DNA of 64,000 nucleotides, from assembly GCA_018136815.1 (NCBI GenBank), contig CM030931.1:4160148-4224147 (forward strand), in the 5' to 3' direction. This document shows, in pieces, positions 28,583 to 38,942 of this stretch (positions are counted from its first letter, which is position 1; each line of letters starts with the position of its first letter). Below the pieces are notes generated by a model. It saw only the letters and a list, made by a program, of their open reading frames with translations. It did no database searches and had not been told where the DNA came from. The position numbers and the translations under genes are program-made. Source of the stretch: Isochrysis galbana. Taxonomy: Eukaryota; Haptophyta; Isochrysidales; Isochrysidaceae.

Positions 28583-29290
28583 TTGGCGCCTACGACCGCG
28601 CCCTCTCATAGTCCCGCTCCCCCTCTGTCCATGGGAGCAGCGGGAACCTCTTTGGGCCCACAAGGGGTCCACTTCGTCGGAATCGGCGGTTCCTCCGAGC
28701 CTCCGCGAGCCCCTTCGAACACCTCGGCGCCATCCGCCGCTCCATCAGACGAGTCGCTGCTCGTAGATCCAATCCGCGAGCGAGCTGAGCTCACCTTCCT
28801 CGGGACCTCGGGCTACCCGGAGCTCGACCCCCATGCCCACCCGCTCGAGGACGACGCGTGGGAACAAGTGAGCGAGTCTCCTTCCGTCGCCGACCTCTCG
28901 GCCGATCGCGATATCGCGATCGCCTCGCCTACATGCAGTCCGCGATCGAAGCTCAACAACTTCGAGACGAGAAGCGCGACCGAGAGCACACTGCTCTCCT
29001 CAAGATGATAGCGGGCCTTAACGCCCATGTCATAGCCTTGCGGGCTCCCACCACTCCGACGGCCGCAGAAGAGATGGCGGACACCTCGGCGCCGAAGCCG
29101 CTCCCTCCCTCGACTGCGCGTCCGCCAGAGCCTCACTCGGCCGCCCCACCTCGCACTTCGGTGGGGGGGCGTCCTTACGCCCCTCGCTCTGCTCCTCGGG
29201 CTGACTTCACTGACTTCACTCCCGCTCCAGTCTACGGACGCCCCGAAGATTTCCACGCCTTAAAAGTACGTATTTCGTATTTCCCATCTA
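28583..29290 (+). pseudogene. Gag-like retroelement fragment with frameshift
   Basis: A Pro/Ser/Ala-rich stretch (no ATG) runs to about 28930. The reading then continues in another frame as a coiled-coil (YMQSAIEAQQLRDEKRDREH, then LLKMIAGLN) and a second Pro-rich stretch ending near 29290. The layout resembles gag-type proteins of the retroelements here (compare 46794-47474). The frame change and missing start argue for a dead fragment. Confidence 0.45.
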
Positions 29291-29570
29291 CGGATGTGTT
29301 GCGATCACTATAATTGGACGGGTCCAGCGAGCGTTGAGGCGCCGAGGGGGGTCGTGGTGGGACTCCTGGGGCGAGGGGAACGGGGGAGAAGTTGGGAGCG
29401 AGGGGCCTGGGCCGTTCGTTATCTTTAGGGAAGGGAGGAGAGGAGAGGAAGAGTGGGGGAAGGGCGCGGTTCCCTCGCGCGAGGGGTGGGGGCGGACGCA
29501 GCCGGAGAAGAGTGGAGGCAGTGTCACTGCGTGGGCACGTGCGTGAAACACGCTCGGAGCGAGCGCAGCG

Positions 29571-30392
29571 ATGCGTTCGAGCGTCAGATTGTTCGTCTTC
29601 ACAGGCAAGCAGCAGGCCGACTCGCGCGGCTCCGACGTCTCAATCACGTTTGTGGGTACGCTGGGCAACATGATCATCGAGAACCTTGAGCACGCCAACA
29701 TCAAACACCTGGGCTCGCTCTTCGGGGCAGGTTCGATGTGCGAAATCGAGATCGAGGCGGATTACATCGGCACAATCCAGGCTGTCCAGATCGCATATGG
29801 CGTACGAGTATCTGCTGGTGACTGCTCACCATGGTTTCTGAAGCAGATCAATGTTCAAACCGAGTATGACGGGCTTAACATCTGCTTTCTGTCACCGTAC
29901 GAGCGGCTCGACGGCAACACGAAGGTCGAACTACGGCCACATCTGGTATGGCATCAAGATAGATATGGGACTATCTCGGAGAAGGCCCCGCCTCCTGCAC
30001 AGCCGATTGGGCAATGGATGTGGCCAGAGCTGCCCTTGCCCGTGGGTGGTGCAGTGGCATCGAATCAAGCTGAGATCCAGACTGGGTCGAACCTCCAGCT
30101 TGCCCTGTGGCAGACAATACTGAGAGAGGAAGTCACCCCACTTATTGACGACGCGCTTTTCAATCTCGAGCAGAAGCGCATTCCGGGAACGTTTCTCAAC
30201 GCCTGCGTGAAGGCAATACACGGCAATCTGACCGCTCCTGTTGATGCAATTGCCATGGAAGAACTACTCCGGAGGAATGCGGAATTGAGTAGTGAGCTGG
30301 TGAAGGCGAAGCAGCAAATAGCGCCTGAGAATAACCGGCCAGCACTCGCGAAGGCGAGTGAAAGCGCGTCTTCTTCGTGCATAGTCTCGTGA
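29571..30392 (+). CDS. PLAT/LH2-domain protein with C-terminal CaaX box
   Basis: The 273-aa protein starts at the ATG at 29571. Residues 5-110 look like a PLAT (LH2) beta-sandwich: VRLFVFTGKQQADSRGSDVS, then HLGSLFGAGSMCEIEI, and IQAVQIAYGV with SPWFLKQINVQ, matching the family's signature around the conserved Trp-Phe-Leu. PLAT domains bind lipids or membrane proteins. The C-terminal third is helical, and the protein ends SSSCIVS, a CaaX box predicted to be farnesylated. Together these suggest a membrane-tethered adaptor. An AG at the end of GAGCGCAG just before the ATG leaves room for an upstream exon. No enzyme domain is visible. Confidence 0.72.
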   Translation: MRSSVRLFVFTGKQQADSRGSDVSITFVGTLGNMIIENLEHANIKHLGSLFGAGSMCEIEIEADYIGTIQAVQIAYGVRVSAGDCSPWFLKQINVQTEYDGLNICFLSPYERLDGNTKVELRPHLVWHQDRYGTISEKAPPPAQPIGQWMWPELPLPVGGAVASNQAEIQTGSNLQLALWQTILREEVTPLIDDALFNLEQKRIPGTFLNACVKAIHGNLTAPVDAIAMEELLRRNAELSSELVKAKQQIAPENNRPALAKASESASSSCIVS

Positions 30393-30534
30393 CGGACTGG
30401 GATGTGAGCGGCTTGATGTCCGCAATAGGGGTCAGGGGGGCTCGGTTTGGCTGCAATTTTGGGACCAGATTTCCTTGCTCCGTCAGACAGAGAATTAGAG
30501 GCGTGCCACTGCTAGTGATTAGTCTAAATCTTAA

Positions 30535-30612
30535 AAAACATTTGAAGCTTCTGGGCTATACACTTTACACACCTAAAAAAAACATTTGAAGATTCCGGGC
30601 TATACACCTACT
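30535..30612 (+). repeat. Two direct copies of an A-rich 30-bp block
   Basis: AAAACATTTGAAG(A/C)TTC(T/C)GGGCTATACAC occurs twice (30535, 30581). A relative lies at 13718-13750 (AAAAAATATCTGAAGATTC then GGGCTACACACC). Possibly the A-rich tail region of a retroposon. Confidence 0.55.
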
Positions 30613-30752
30613 ATCCTAAGGCTAGCTTAAGGCATCCCTTTCGCTATCCTGATCCTGACATCGCCCTTCCCTTCCCTAAATAAAATAATTAATGTTATAT
30701 CCTGGCCAACCCCACTAGCTAATCGGACACAACTTTTCCGTCCCGGAATCTC

Positions 30753-31004
30753 GCCATGCCTGACGAGTCAGGTGTCCGAGTGCTACCGGGGGGAGGGGGC
30801 ACTGCCCCCTCCCCTCGATATTTGTCCTCCCCCCAGTGAACGCACCGACCCCGCGCACCCCAGCACGTCCTCTCCTCGAGTCCACGCTGGGGGAAAACCC
30901 CTTTTGGGTAAAAACAACGCAGGGGGGGGGGGCACTCGTGAAAGGGAGCCCAGAAGCGCTAATCACTCCTCGCCGAAGCGAGTGGCCGCGGCGAGCCGCG
31001 GCCC
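30753..31004 (+). repeat. R1 repeat copy, left part (interrupted by LTR retrotransposon)
   Basis: This matches 63184-63475 over its whole length, from CCATGCCTGACGAG to GCGAGCCGCGGCCC. The remainder of the copy resumes at 35487, beyond the retrotransposon. Confidence 0.85.
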
Positions 31005-32085
31005 TGTCGCATTCGCGAATCGACTCTCGCTAGGCTTCTCTCTTCTCTTCGTTCGGTATTTATCGTTATAATTCTCTCGTTCTCGTTCTCGGTCAAAAAC
31101 TTCGCGTGGACGCCTAGGATCTAGGGTTCTGGAGCGCCCTCCCTCTGCTCTCTCGAAGAGAAGGGAAGTTTCCCCACCTTTCTTCCTCCCAGGCGCCTCG
31201 CAAAAGGTTTAATTCGCTATCTCCCCGCGTTTCTTTACCTGCTTCTGGGGGCAATCAGGTTTGGTTTGCCATCTCCCCTCGGAGATCGATTTAGGTTCGC
31301 TGCTTGGGTGAGGGAATCTTTCTCCTTGGTCCTTGGTTTGCCATCTCCCCTTGGAGATTGATTTAGATTCGCTGCTTTGGTTTTGGGTTATCTTTCCCCT
31401 TGATGCAAGTTGCATGGAAGCCCTTGGTCCCGTTGGTTTTTGGTTTTCTCCTCCCTTGGTTGCTACTCGGGGTTGCTCGATAGAAACGTCTAGAAGGTCC
31501 ACGCTCAACAGCAAGATTTCTTCGATTGCAAGGATACCTCGCTGCGATCTGTATCCAATGTGATCGCCGTGGTTGCGCGACATAACGTTCCTCTTCGACT
31601 TTCCGCCTTGGTGGGAAAATCCAAAGCGAAGACACGCTCCGACCGTCGCTGCGGATTCTCTCTCTCTCTCGCTCTCTCTCTCTGTCTCTCGCGACGTGTT
31701 TGAGTTACCGGCGATGTGGGGTCTCGGTTATTTCATGTTTTGCTTGGTTTGGGTGAATGATTCTAGTGTGTTCGTGAGTCGGTGTCGCAGCATCGTTGGA
31801 TCCGACGTCTTGTCGTCAGTCGTCATCCGTCGCTCTCGCTCTCGTCGCTCTCGCTCTCGTAACACTCGTACCCTACAAACTCTCCTTGCCTCACCAGCCC
31901 CTGCCAACACAGCCCTCCTCTCACTCACCCTCGCCTCTCGCCTCTCGCTCGATGTCGCTCTCGCCGCCGTCCTCGCCCTCGCTCAGCCCGTCAGCGTCTC
32001 CGAAGTCGTCTCCTCCGCCGCGCCTGCCGCCGGTCTGCCTCCTTCCTCATTGCCCTCAGGCCCTATGGGCCATCCCAATTCGTCA
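31005..32085 (+). repeat. 5' LTR
   Basis: TG...CA-bounded repeat matching 34406-35486 at an offset of 3401. It contains CT microsatellites near 31655-31690. Following DNA (GGTGTAGAATCC) lacks an obvious TGG primer-binding start. Confidence 0.92.
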
Positions 32086-32127
32086 GGTGTAGAATCCTAC
32101 TCGGTGCGTCCCGCGCTGGACGTCTCA

Positions 32128-33738
32128 ATGGGGGTCTCCCCAACCTCTGCAGAGTCGGGCATCATGCCTGCCCTGTTCCCTTCCTCCTCTCCGGACGGAC
32201 ATCCACCACCACCTTCACAGGGGGAGGTGATGCCCTCTCTTGCCTCGCCTCCTGATCTCGCTGCGATGCCTCCGCCATCATCTCCGCCATCGCCGCCGGA
32301 GTCCATGGGAGGCAGGTCCAAGCCCGAGTCTTTCCAGGGTGAGAATAATCCTCTGGAAGGATTCCTCCCCTCTTCTCGCGCATGTCTCGAGGCACCGCCA
32401 CCCCTGCCATCGGACTCGGAGGCAGCCTACGAGCCCTACAGCGCCTCTCTCGAACGCCTCTCGGTCGCTTCGGTCGCGCCAAGTCGACTATCTCGTGGTG
32501 AAGAGACCCCGGGTCTGCTGCCCGACTCCCTTCTTCATCTCTCTCCTTCTCCTTCCCCACCGTCCGCTACGGTCCCGCCGCCAACTTCTTCGGCTTCACC
32601 GGGGCTCAACCCCGTCGAGCTGCGTTATATCGAGCTCATGCAGGCCATGGCCGCACAGTTCTCACAGCAGCTCGCCGCAGTCACCAACGCGATTGAACGA
32701 GGCCGACTCCCTCCTGCACCAGTCCAGGCAGCCAGCCCGCCTCCACCTCTATCCGATGATGGCGGCGAGAATGTTTTGCCTCCGCCACCGCCGCTCCCTC
32801 GCTCCTCATCGAAATCTAACAAGACTCGTAAGGACAAGAAGAAGAACCGCCGCCGCCGCCGCGACAGCTCCCCTACCTCTTCGTCCTCCTCGTCCTCGTC
32901 TCCGGTCTCCAGCCAGCGTTCGTCTAACTCCTCGTCGACCAGCGATTCGGATTCCGATGGATCATCCGAGTCTACGGACTCGCGCCGCAAGCCTCGCCGC
33001 GCCAAGGGTGGCCACTATGCCGCCGCCGCCAAAGGCTATAATACTCGGGAGGGACGGCCGTCTATGATGGCCCCCGAAGGTTTACACTCTAACTCTCGTC
33101 GATCTCTCCGCCCCCACGCCTCTAAGTCTAAGTCTGGCCATAAGGGTACCCGGGAGAGTCGACGTCACGCTAAGCGCCACGCCACTCCTCCCGCGGACCC
33201 AGCCCTGTCTGATGAGCCGGACATTCTTGAACAATGGCTACGACACTATGGGCGCCACGGCAAGGCCTACTCCGACTCCGCTAATGCCCCACTTGAATAC
33301 CAGGTGATGGCGGCCCGTGAGGTCCCCTCTGGTGAGTCCTGGCATGCCCGCATCATCTATACGACTCGCATTCTTACGAAATGGGTGCGCGCTCGTACGT
33401 TCGTCCGCACTAAGGGCGGCACTCGCGATGCTAAGTCTAGCCTCGAGAGCCTGCAGTCGCTACGCTTCCCCGCCGACCTTCGCTCTACCGATCCGAACAA
33501 GGCTGCTGCTTCCTGGGACGGATTTCGAATGCAACTGATCCGCGCACTCGAGGGCTCACTCACCTCGGGCGTGGACTGGCAGGACGCTCTCAATGGCCTC
33601 CTCCTCGCCGCTCGCGATCCAAAGAAGGGCCATCCTCGCATCATGGCCTATGTTCTCGATGCGGTTAGGGACTCGGTTCTCTGCGCTAACCCGTGCTTGC
33701 ATGCCGACGTGCTGATCGCAAAGTGCGATCATTCGTAA
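32128..33738 (+). CDS. Gag-like protein of the LTR retrotransposon
   Basis: From the ATG at 32128 the frame encodes 536 aa; it is also open upstream into the LTR. The N-terminal half is Pro/Ser-rich. The middle is a basic Arg/Lys block followed by a Ser/Asp run (DKKKNRRRRR then SSSSSSSS). The C-terminal 190 residues are a folded, helical region (DILEQWLRHYGRHGKAY, SWHARIIYTTRILTKWVRA), consistent with a capsid domain. There is no zinc knuckle or protease. It stops at 33736-33738, just before the RT remnant, which is in another frame. Assignment as Gag rests on position and composition, not on a recognised family. Confidence 0.6.
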   Translation: MGVSPTSAESGIMPALFPSSSPDGHPPPPSQGEVMPSLASPPDLAAMPPPSSPPSPPESMGGRSKPESFQGENNPLEGFLPSSRACLEAPPPLPSDSEAAYEPYSASLERLSVASVAPSRLSRGEETPGLLPDSLLHLSPSPSPPSATVPPPTSSASPGLNPVELRYIELMQAMAAQFSQQLAAVTNAIERGRLPPAPVQAASPPPPLSDDGGENVLPPPPPLPRSSSKSNKTRKDKKKNRRRRRDSSPTSSSSSSSSPVSSQRSSNSSSTSDSDSDGSSESTDSRRKPRRAKGGHYAAAAKGYNTREGRPSMMAPEGLHSNSRRSLRPHASKSKSGHKGTRESRRHAKRHATPPADPALSDEPDILEQWLRHYGRHGKAYSDSANAPLEYQVMAAREVPSGESWHARIIYTTRILTKWVRARTFVRTKGGTRDAKSSLESLQSLRFPADLRSTDPNKAAASWDGFRMQLIRALEGSLTSGVDWQDALNGLLLAARDPKKGHPRIMAYVLDAVRDSVLCANPCLHADVLIAKCDHS

Positions 33739-33741
33739 GTC

Positions 33742-33990
33742 CAATTCGCCATGGGCTTCGCGGGTCGTCCTCGTCGGCAAGAAGGACGGATCCGTTCGCT
33801 TCTGCGTCGATTATCGCGACACGAACTCGAAGCTTCGTATCTCGGATAGTCCTCTCCCGCTCACCGTCGAAGCTATCGATCGTCTATCTCGCGGCCAAGG
33901 CTCTCGAGATTCTTTGTTTCTCTGCCTGCTCGATCTCGCCTCCGGCTTCTGGTGTCTGCCTATCAAGGAGGACGTCGTTCGTCGTTGCGC
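33742..33990 (+). pseudogene. Truncated reverse transcriptase (fingers only)
   Basis: The frame containing NSPWASRVVLVGKKDGSVRF, CVDYRDTNSK and LLDLASGFWCLPI is the N-terminal part of a Ty3/gypsy RT, ending at the first palm strand. It then fuses to simple-repeat DNA. The YxDD half of the enzyme is deleted. Confidence 0.85.
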
Positions 33991-34200
33991 GTTCTTACCG
34001 TTCCTCGTTTCTTGTTCTCGATTCTCGATTCTCGTCGTTCCGCGTTCTTACCGTTCTTCGTTTCTCGTTCTCGATTCTCGATTCTTGTCGTTCCGCGTTC
34101 TTACCGCTCTCGATTCTCGATTTCTTCGTTTCTCGTTCTGGACTCTCTCGTTTCTCGTCGTTCCGCGTTCTTATTCTTATCGATCCTCGATTATTCGTAT
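33975..34200 (+). repeat. TTCTCGATTCTCG-type tandem repeat in the retrotransposon
   Basis: Four to five units of about 45-55 bp built from CGTTTCTCGTTCTCGATTC and GTCGTTCCGCGTTCTTA. Related arrays occur at 27955-28110, showing it belongs to the element family. Confidence 0.8.
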
Positions 34201-34405
34201 CTCGGTCGTCACGTCTTCCGTCGTGGTTCGGCGTTTGGAGCGTGGCTCTCCATTCGAATTTATTGTTTCATTCTTCGTTCGCTCCTCGCCCATTCGGTCT
34301 CGTTAGGTATTGCGTATTGCTCGGCCATCTTGCCTGGATGGAACTCTCCGCTATCCGTTAGGTTCTCTTCCTTCCCTCGCGGGACGCTCGATCCTAGCAG
34401 GGGGG

Positions 34406-35486
34406 TGTCGCATTCGCGAATCGACTCTCGCTAGGCTTCTCTCTTCTCTTCGTTCGGTATTTATCGTTATAATTCTCTCGTTCTCGTTCTCGGTCAAAAA
34501 CTTCGCCTGGACGCCTAGGATCTAGGGTTCTGGAGCGCCCTCCCTCTGCTCTCTCGAAGAGAAGGGAAGTTTCCCCACCTTTCTTCCTCCCAGGCGCCTC
34601 GCAAAAGGTTTAATTCGCTATCTCCCCGCGTTTCTTTACCTGCTTCTGGGGGCAATCAGGTTTGGTTTGCCATCTCCCCTCGGAGATCGATTTAGGTTCG
34701 CTGCTTGGGTGAGGGAATCTTTCTCCTTGGTCCTTGGTTTGCCATCTCCCCTTGGAGATTGATTTAGATTCGCTGCTTTGGTTTTGGGTTATCTTTCCCC
34801 TTGATGCAAGTTGCATGGAAGCCCTTGGTCCCGTTGGTTTTTGGTTTTCTCCTCCCTTGGTTGCTACTCGGGGTTGCTCGATAGAAACGTCTAGAAGGTC
34901 CACGCTCAACAGCAAGATTTCTTCGATTGCAAGGATACCTCGCTGCGATCTGTATCCAATGTGATCGCCGTGGTTGCGCGACATAACGTTCCTCTTCGAC
35001 TTTCCGCCTTGGTGGGAAAATCCAAAGCGAAGACACGCTCCGACCGTCGCTGCGGATTCTCTCTCTCTCTCGCTCTCTCTCTCTGTCTCTCGCGACGTGT
35101 TTGAGTTACCGGCGATGTGGGGTCTCGGTTATTTCATGTTTTGCTTGGTTTGGGTGAATGATTCTAGTGTGTTCGTGAGTCGGTGTCGCAGCATCGTTGG
35201 ATCCGACGTCTTGTCGTCAGTCGTCATCCGTCGCTCTCGCTCTCGTCGCTCTCGCTCTCGTAACACTCGTACCCTACAAACTCTCCTTGCCTCACCAGCC
35301 CCTGCCAACACAGCCCTCCTCTCACTCACCCTCGCCTCTCGCCTCTCGCTCGATGTCGCTCTCGCCGCCGTCCTCGCCCTCGCTCAGCCCGTCAGCGTCT
35401 CCGAAGTCGTCTCCTCCGCCGCGCCTGCCGCCGGTCTGCCTCCTTCCTCATTGCCCTCAGGCCCTATGGGCCATCCCAATTCGTCA
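34406..35486 (+). repeat. 3' LTR
   Basis: Direct copy of 31005-32085, preceded by the polypurine stretch and followed by the target duplication GGCCC and the remainder of the interrupted R1 copy. Confidence 0.92.
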
Positions 35487-36120
35487 GGCCCTTCCCTCCT
35501 GGTTCTTGCGCCCCCGTCTTCTCTTACCTAAATAGGGCGAGAAGACATGTTAACGCCGGAGGGGAGAGCTGCCACTCCCCCCTCCCCTCCCTCTTCCCTC
35601 TTCCTCCTCTCTTCCCTGCGGCTCTGGCCATGGCCCATGGCGCGCGCCTGCGGTCCCTCTTCAGTTCTTCAGGTCCCCAGGAGGCCAGCAGGGGCCTGGG
35701 AGCGCAGCTCAGGGGGCAGGTGAGGCTGGGGCATGGCCATGGCCCCTCCTGCCTCTCCATCGCTGGCTCTCGCGCCCTTGCCAGTCGACTGGCGACTAGA
35801 GCTAGCTGGGGGCTCCTGATCAGGGGGGCCCAGGGGGAGGAGGGGTTGGTCAAAGCGACAAGCTGGCCAACGCGGGCCAGGGCGTGCGATCTGTGCCCAG
35901 CTCTCAGGGAGAGTCTGGGCAGTCTGAGTGAGTCCCCCCTGAATGAATGCCAAGAGGCAGCGCAGGGAGGTGGATGGTTCTCGCCCCCCATGAGGGGAGT
36001 CGAGAGAGTGGGGGGGGGGGGGGCGAGGCTCCCCTCCATGGCGACCAATCATAAGATTAGTCTTCTCTTCCCTTTCCTCCTCCCCCTCCCTTTTGAACTA
36101 AGTGTATACTTAGTTCAGCA
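35487..36120 (+). repeat. R1 repeat copy, right part
   Basis: Continues the R1 copy that starts at 30753: GGCCCTTCCCT, GCGCCCCCGTCTTCTCTTACC, GCGAGAAGACA, GCCGGAGGGGAGAGCTGCC and the CAGCTCAGGGGGCAGGTGAGG block, all also at 63470-63740. It ends with a G run and an ACTAAGTGTATACTTAGT palindrome near 36098-36115. Confidence 0.8.
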
Positions 36121-37269
36121 TGGGGGGGGGCCTTGGGCCTCGCGTCCGCGTCCCCCCTCTCAGGCACCAATTCCCCTCCGGGGGGCCTGTTGGTCAACCC
36201 CATGCTCTGCCTTCTGGCTTCTGGCATGAGCAGAGAGGTCGTTTGCCTTCATTTGGTACCCCTCGTTTCCAAATACGCGATGCGCCGGCACACACAAAAA
36301 AAAAGTAAAGAAGTTGGTCAATTAGAACAACAAAAAATGCGGTGTCGAGAACATATCCGTCTAGCGAACGAGGCAATCCAGCAACTCAGAGAACAAATAC
36401 AAGATTTGGCGATGACCCCCGATACCACCACAAGGACTCGGTAAAGAGCCGCTCTCTCAGGAAAGCGGGCTTGCGGTGGCCGCCGGCGATGGATGGAGAT
36501 TCCAAGGCCATGGACGCGACAAAGCCCACGCCGCCATTGTCACGGGTCGCGTACTTTTGGACACCGGGTTCAGGGGCGAGATCTTCGAACTCGTGTATAC
36601 CTGGGTCTCCCGTCTCAGGTGTGGGAGAGCCATCCCGCCTGCCACTGCACTCGACGTGGAGCGAGCGCACCGGGTGCGCGGGAAGTTGTCAGATTAGCGG
36701 TCCCTGAGTGCTCGCTTTTCTAGTAGAATCTGACAACCTTCCGCGTGCGGGGCGTTCCTTCCCCACGGCAGGGGAGGAGTGGAGAGGGGGGGGGGGGGGC
36801 TCGTGCCCCCCCATGGGTGAACCAAGTATAATCTTAGTTAGTGGGCGCCAGGGACCAGGGAGATAAATAACGCACCTTCAACTCTCATAAGTCATAAGAA
36901 CAAGAGGGTGCACATTTAAAAAAATATTGAAGATGACAACTACGCTGCTATCCGCTTTCCCTTCCGCTGGGGTCCACACCTGACATCGCCTTTGCCCCAC
37001 GCTCACTCCCTGTTTCGCCCCCCCCCCCCTCGTTCCTTTTTGTTCGGTTTCGGGGGGTCGACCCTAGTCGACCCATGTGCGCTACCTTGGGTCTGGCGTC
37101 GGGGGAGGGGGGAGGCGGGCCTTTTGGCTCGCAGTTACGGGGAGGCCCATTCCGATGCGACTCTTTGTGGGGGCCTAAGGCTTTCCCCATGGAAGAGGGT
37201 GCACATTTACTGCAATGAGTATTCTAGAGGTGCAATCCGCAATGTCCAGACGAGCATGTCATTTCCAAT
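36121..37269. other. Gene-free stretch: coiled-coil open frame, hairpin, repeat end
   Basis: A short frame at 36310-36444 (REHIRLANEAIQQLREQIQD) is a plausible coiled coil but has no recognisable family. The frame at 36476-36697 (TGRVLLDTGFRGEIFELV) is unrecognised. A hairpin lies at 36676-36748 and an R1 3' end at 36760-36840 (CCCATGGGTGAACCAAGTATAA). The rest, to the WD40 gene stop, shows nothing I can support. Confidence 0.45.
36676..36748. repeat. Inverted repeat with 31-base loop
   Basis: TTGTCAGATT (36686-36695) pairs with AATCTGACAA (36727-36736). Outer GCGCGGGAAG pairs with CTTCCGCGTGC apart from small bulges. Confidence 0.75.
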
Positions 37270-38719
37270 TCACGAATCTCGATCAGGGTTGGCTCTCCCA
37301 AAGTCCCAAACGTGCAAGTCGCCGTTGCAATCGCCAGCTGCGAGCACGTTTCCAAGGGCTGCTGCACAAGTAAGGCTCGCATCAGAGGATGCCTTGAAGC
37401 AAGCGAGGGCGTCCGGAGGTGTTCGACTCTTTGGGTCATCGGCCGGCAACTTACGGATATCGTAGGCGAGTACTGCATCCCCTGCTGCAGCGAAAAAAGC
37501 GTTAGGATCGTTCTCGACTGCTCCTAGTGCTTTGATAGAAGGAACTGGTAGCCGGAGTGAGGGGGCTGAACAAGAACGCCGGTCCCACAAGTATGCACGG
37601 TTCGCAGCCGCCCCAACAAGAATCTGGCCCCTTTCGGCGGAGGGAATCTCGATGATATCGCATGCCGAGTCCGCCTTGAATCCAAGGCGCGATGATTCGG
37701 TCAGACCTGCACCTAGATCAAGGATGGGTAAGCCATCTCCTGGAACTACTCTGCCAGCACACACAAGGGAGATAGAATCGGAGCACAAGCGAATGCATTC
37801 TGGAGTTCCGGCGAGAGGAGTCTGCGCACGGACGGCTTCTGTGCCGCGCCCCGTTTCCGCATCCATTGCCCAAGCTACTAGAAGATCCTCAGAACAACTG
37901 AAAAGCATTCCACCATCGCGAGCGTTGCGCGAATATTCGAGCGCGTGCACGCCGCGTCGGTGACAAAAGTTATCTTGAGCATCTACAAAAGGCCGTGTCT
38001 CTGCACGAGGATCCGCACCCTCTGTGTTGAGCAACATGTGCAACGATGGATCTGCCTCGCCATCCCACCTCCACAGCCTAATGACATTTTCCGGCTCGCC
38101 CGACCAGCCGCCGGTTTGAGCGGAGACTATACCCAATTCACCTTGATTAACATTGTATGCTGCCACATCATAGATCCAACGCTCCTAAGGGGCCATGTGC
38201 ACACGCCTTTGATCAGCAAGGGCGTTTGCCGACTCCTGGTACTAAGAGGGCGACAGTAAAATCGAGGAAGGCACACACCTTATCCGCCGAGAGCCGGGTC
38301 AGTAGGCGTGGTTGGCTCTGCCGACCGTCGTTGTCCGAGATGCTCCAAACCTTGACAAGGGTGTCCCATGAGCCTGTGACACACAAGATCTCGCCGGCGC
38401 AGCTCAGGCCCCTTAGCTCGTTGCGCCACAGTCGCAGGCATGAGACTGGATGTGCCGTGTGCGCCTGTGCCCTGCCACTCGCCGCCAGAGGCTGAGAGAC
38501 TGGGCCATCAGTCCAGACAGCTGGTGCCGGCTCCGCTCGCGATCCAGCCGCAGGCAGCCGCGAGCTCTCCTCTGGAACTTGCAGCCCTCCAGACTCATAG
38601 TAGGCCCTAACATGCTGAGCCGTCCACCGGCCGTGCGCGCTGTCGGGTAGATCGAGGTCATCGGCGAAGAAGTCCTCCTTACATCGCGCGACAAGAGAGG
38701 CGAGGGCCGTGGCGTCCAT
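37270..38719 (-). CDS. WD40-repeat protein (WDR89-like)
   Basis: Two exons, 38719-38279 and 38184-37270, joined by a 94-bp GT-AG intron (GTGTGT donor, CCCCTTAG acceptor, phase 0), give 451 aa. Seen: a 75-aa leader, then WD repeats such as LCVTGSWDTLVKVWSIS, GMLFSCSEDLLVAWAMD, ILVGAAANRAYLWDRRS and the final VLAAGDCNGDLHVWDFG. Spacing fits a seven-bladed propeller, and the overall layout resembles WDR89, a little-studied family; other small WD40 scaffolds remain possible. The protein is likely cytosolic or nuclear. ATG at 38719 lies 65 codons into a longer open frame. I prefer it because the upstream part is TATA-like and leader-like DNA (TATTTTATA on the minus strand near 38877). Confidence 0.8.
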
Positions 38720-38917
38720 GCTTGGTGGTGCGACAGAGACCGCCTCTCCTCTCGTGGAGGAGAAGACCGCCCCCAATCTGCTCCCTCCCGAGAGAGGAGC
38801 TTCGGACGAACGAGCGAGCGTGTGTGAAAAAAGAATGAGAGAGATTGAGAATTCTTCTCTCATTCTCGTGCAGGGGGTATAAAATAGAGTAGTATAATTT
38901 ATTAAATGCATGTACAG

Positions 38918-38942
38918 TAGGGGTGCACCATTAAGGTGGTTC
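38918..38942 (+). repeat. Possible transposon end GGGGTGCACCATTAAG
   Basis: GGGTGCACCATTAAG also occurs at 62206-62220, in the same orientation. It sits just left of the disrupted open frame at 38936, so it could be the left end of the element encoding that frame; no partner end was found. Confidence 0.35.

Larger units (their letters stand above)
31005..35486 (+). mobile_element. Non-autonomous LTR retrotransposon (4482 bp) with GGCCC target duplication
   Basis: Two 1081-bp direct repeats (31005-32085 and 34406-35486) begin TGTCGC and end GTCA, and GGCCC flanks the whole element (31000-31004, 35487-35491). A polypurine stretch AGCAGGGGG abuts the 3' LTR at 34397-34405. The LTRs look almost identical (I noticed one difference, at 31109 versus 34510), so insertion is recent. 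The interior holds a gag-like gene, a short piece of reverse transcriptase and tandem repeats. No protease, complete RT, RNase H or integrase is present. Confidence 0.92.

Noticed and set aside
32086-32105. Primer-binding site directly after the 5' LTR
   Set aside because: The sequence starts GGTGTAG rather than TGG and I could not match it to a tRNA 3' end with confidence.
31573-32127. Upstream extension of the gag frame through the 5' LTR
   Set aside because: The same open frame exists in the 3' LTR, where nothing follows; openness there is a by-product of LTR composition, though some read-through cannot be excluded.
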